Source: Bacteroidetes bacterium UBA6221
GTDB lineage: Bacteria; Bacteroidota; Bacteroidia; Chitinophagales; Chitinophagaceae
Direction: 5' to 3'
Assembly (NCBI GenBank): GCA_002421685.1
Contig: DISB01000004.1
Location: forward strand, 1 to 52,077
Length of the DNA: 52,077 bases
Position numbers and translations under genes: made by a program. How positions within the stretch are numbered: the stretch's first letter is position 1; the number at the start of each line of letters is the position of its first letter. The notes beneath the pieces were generated by a model. It saw nothing but the letters and a program-made list of their open reading frames with translations, did not search any database and had not been told where the DNA came from. This document shows, in pieces, positions 51,577 through 52,077 of the stretch.

Positions 51577-51902
51577 TTTAAAATGATGTCATTGTTAGAC
51601 AACTGTTTTCTATTGTCGGTTGGCAAAACTCAAAATCTTTATGTCCAAACCTCTTTAAAATCAATACGCTAAGTTCTGCATAAGAAATATCCCACTGGCG
51701 AGGGTCTTCCCTAGGGCGACCCGTGTCTGAGCAAGTCACCCGGTCTTTGACCGGTATTTGAAAAGCAGAAGCATACTGCAAACCAGGTGAATTGACAGTT
51801 CACCATACCACATTCGAAAAAATACGTGATTTGCGGTATATGGTTCACTAACATTACTCCCTTATTTTGTACCAGGGTATTTAATTTTCACAAAATAGCG
51901 TT
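51577..51902. other. 326-bp non-coding region holding repeat copy B and upstream regions of two divergent genes
   Basis: Copy B of the repeat occupies the middle. To its right, TTATTTTG near 51872 is promoter-like for the lipoprotein gene. A short open frame running through the repeat on the minus strand is not considered real. Confidence 0.5.
51693..51764 (+). repeat. Double-hairpin repeat, copy B
   Basis: This is a 72-bp element similar to copy A, with eight substitutions and one indel. The stems GGGTC/GACCC and CCGGTC/GACCGG are intact, and most changes fall in loops or between the stems. Confidence 0.85.
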
Positions 51903-52077
51903 ATGAAAAAGGCATTGTATATAGGTTTGATTGTCACAGCATTCTGCATGGTTGTTGCATCTTGCAAAAAGGACGACCCCGCCCCTACAACACCAACCAC
52001 TAACGATCCGGTAATAGCCTGTAGTGGTGGTAATTTGTGTTTCAACTTAGATTGTCTTGTCCTGAAAAAAGTTTACA
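51903..52077 (+). CDS. Lipoprotein (3' end outside window)
   Basis: The frame runs to the right edge without a stop. It starts MKKALYIGLIVTAFCMVVAS before the lipobox cysteine, then KKDDPAPTTPTTNDP, a linker typical of Bacteroidetes surface lipoproteins, and a cysteine-containing start of the mature domain (ACSGGNLCFNLDC). Too little is present to assign a family. Confidence 0.75.
   Translation, partial: MKKALYIGLIVTAFCMVVASCKKDDPAPTTPTTNDPVIACSGGNLCFNLDCLVLKKVY

Noticed and set aside
51578..51781. Minus-strand open frame of 67 codons across repeat copy B
   Set aside because: It follows the hairpin repeat, has no recognisable start context or family, and is better explained as chance.

Overview
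The window looks like the chromosome of a Bacteroidota bacterium, most likely of the Chitinophagaceae/Sphingobacteriales type. Signs of this are type IX secretion sorting domains (gliding-type CHU_C and type A), a TonB-dependent receptor with a carboxypeptidase-like N-domain, promoters of the TAnnTTTG type, weak Shine-Dalgarno sequences, and household genes typical of the phylum (TIGR02757 family, DUF1501/DUF1800 pair, split MetH). I saw no rRNA, tRNA, CRISPR array or transposase.

Positions 1-26804 are mostly core-like: the end of a giant Ig-repeat surface protein, a MetH homocysteine-binding half, an HxlR regulator divergent from an SDR oxidoreductase, clpC, a STAS protein with ribonuclease Z, a two-subunit CoA transferase, an ArsC-like protein, a MoxR-type ATPase, arfB, the exported DUF1800/DUF1501 pair, a TonB receptor, a small membrane protein-PstS-like-TPR operon, an oligopeptide-binding lipoprotein and another TPR protein.

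Positions about 26900-32340 are an AT-rich restriction-modification island and the most interesting part. It begins at the broken 3' end of an older gene. A cytosine-5 methyltransferase carries an N-terminal domain resembling the arm-binding domain of Bacteroidetes integrases, and its promoter is covered by a 32-bp palindrome and 12-bp direct repeats. It is followed 5 bases later by an MvaI/BcnI-type endonuclease. Facing them is an operon of an XRE regulator, a MutY/EndoIII-family glycosylase whose active-site tyrosine matches the G:T mismatch enzyme Mig.MthI, and an unknown protein. Together they could modify DNA, cut foreign DNA, repair deaminated 5-methylcytosine and control expression.

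Positions 32338-39698 hold a KAS-type synthase, an orphan AbiEi-type regulator, an M28 peptidase, a macrodomain protein and an M2 peptidase. Positions 39854-42270 are a second AT-rich accessory patch: two HEPN-domain proteins, each with an intact Rx4H motif, beside a HigA antitoxin remnant. Positions 42420-48642 return to core-like genes (corA, cyclophilin, TIGR02757, four small enzyme-like proteins, a B12/radical SAM protein). Positions 48714-50285 are a third small AT-rich patch with an Abi-alpha-type protein and a membrane protein. The right end has an SGNH-hydrolase-like T9SS cargo gene flanked by two copies of a 71-72 bp double-hairpin repeat, then the start of a lipoprotein gene.
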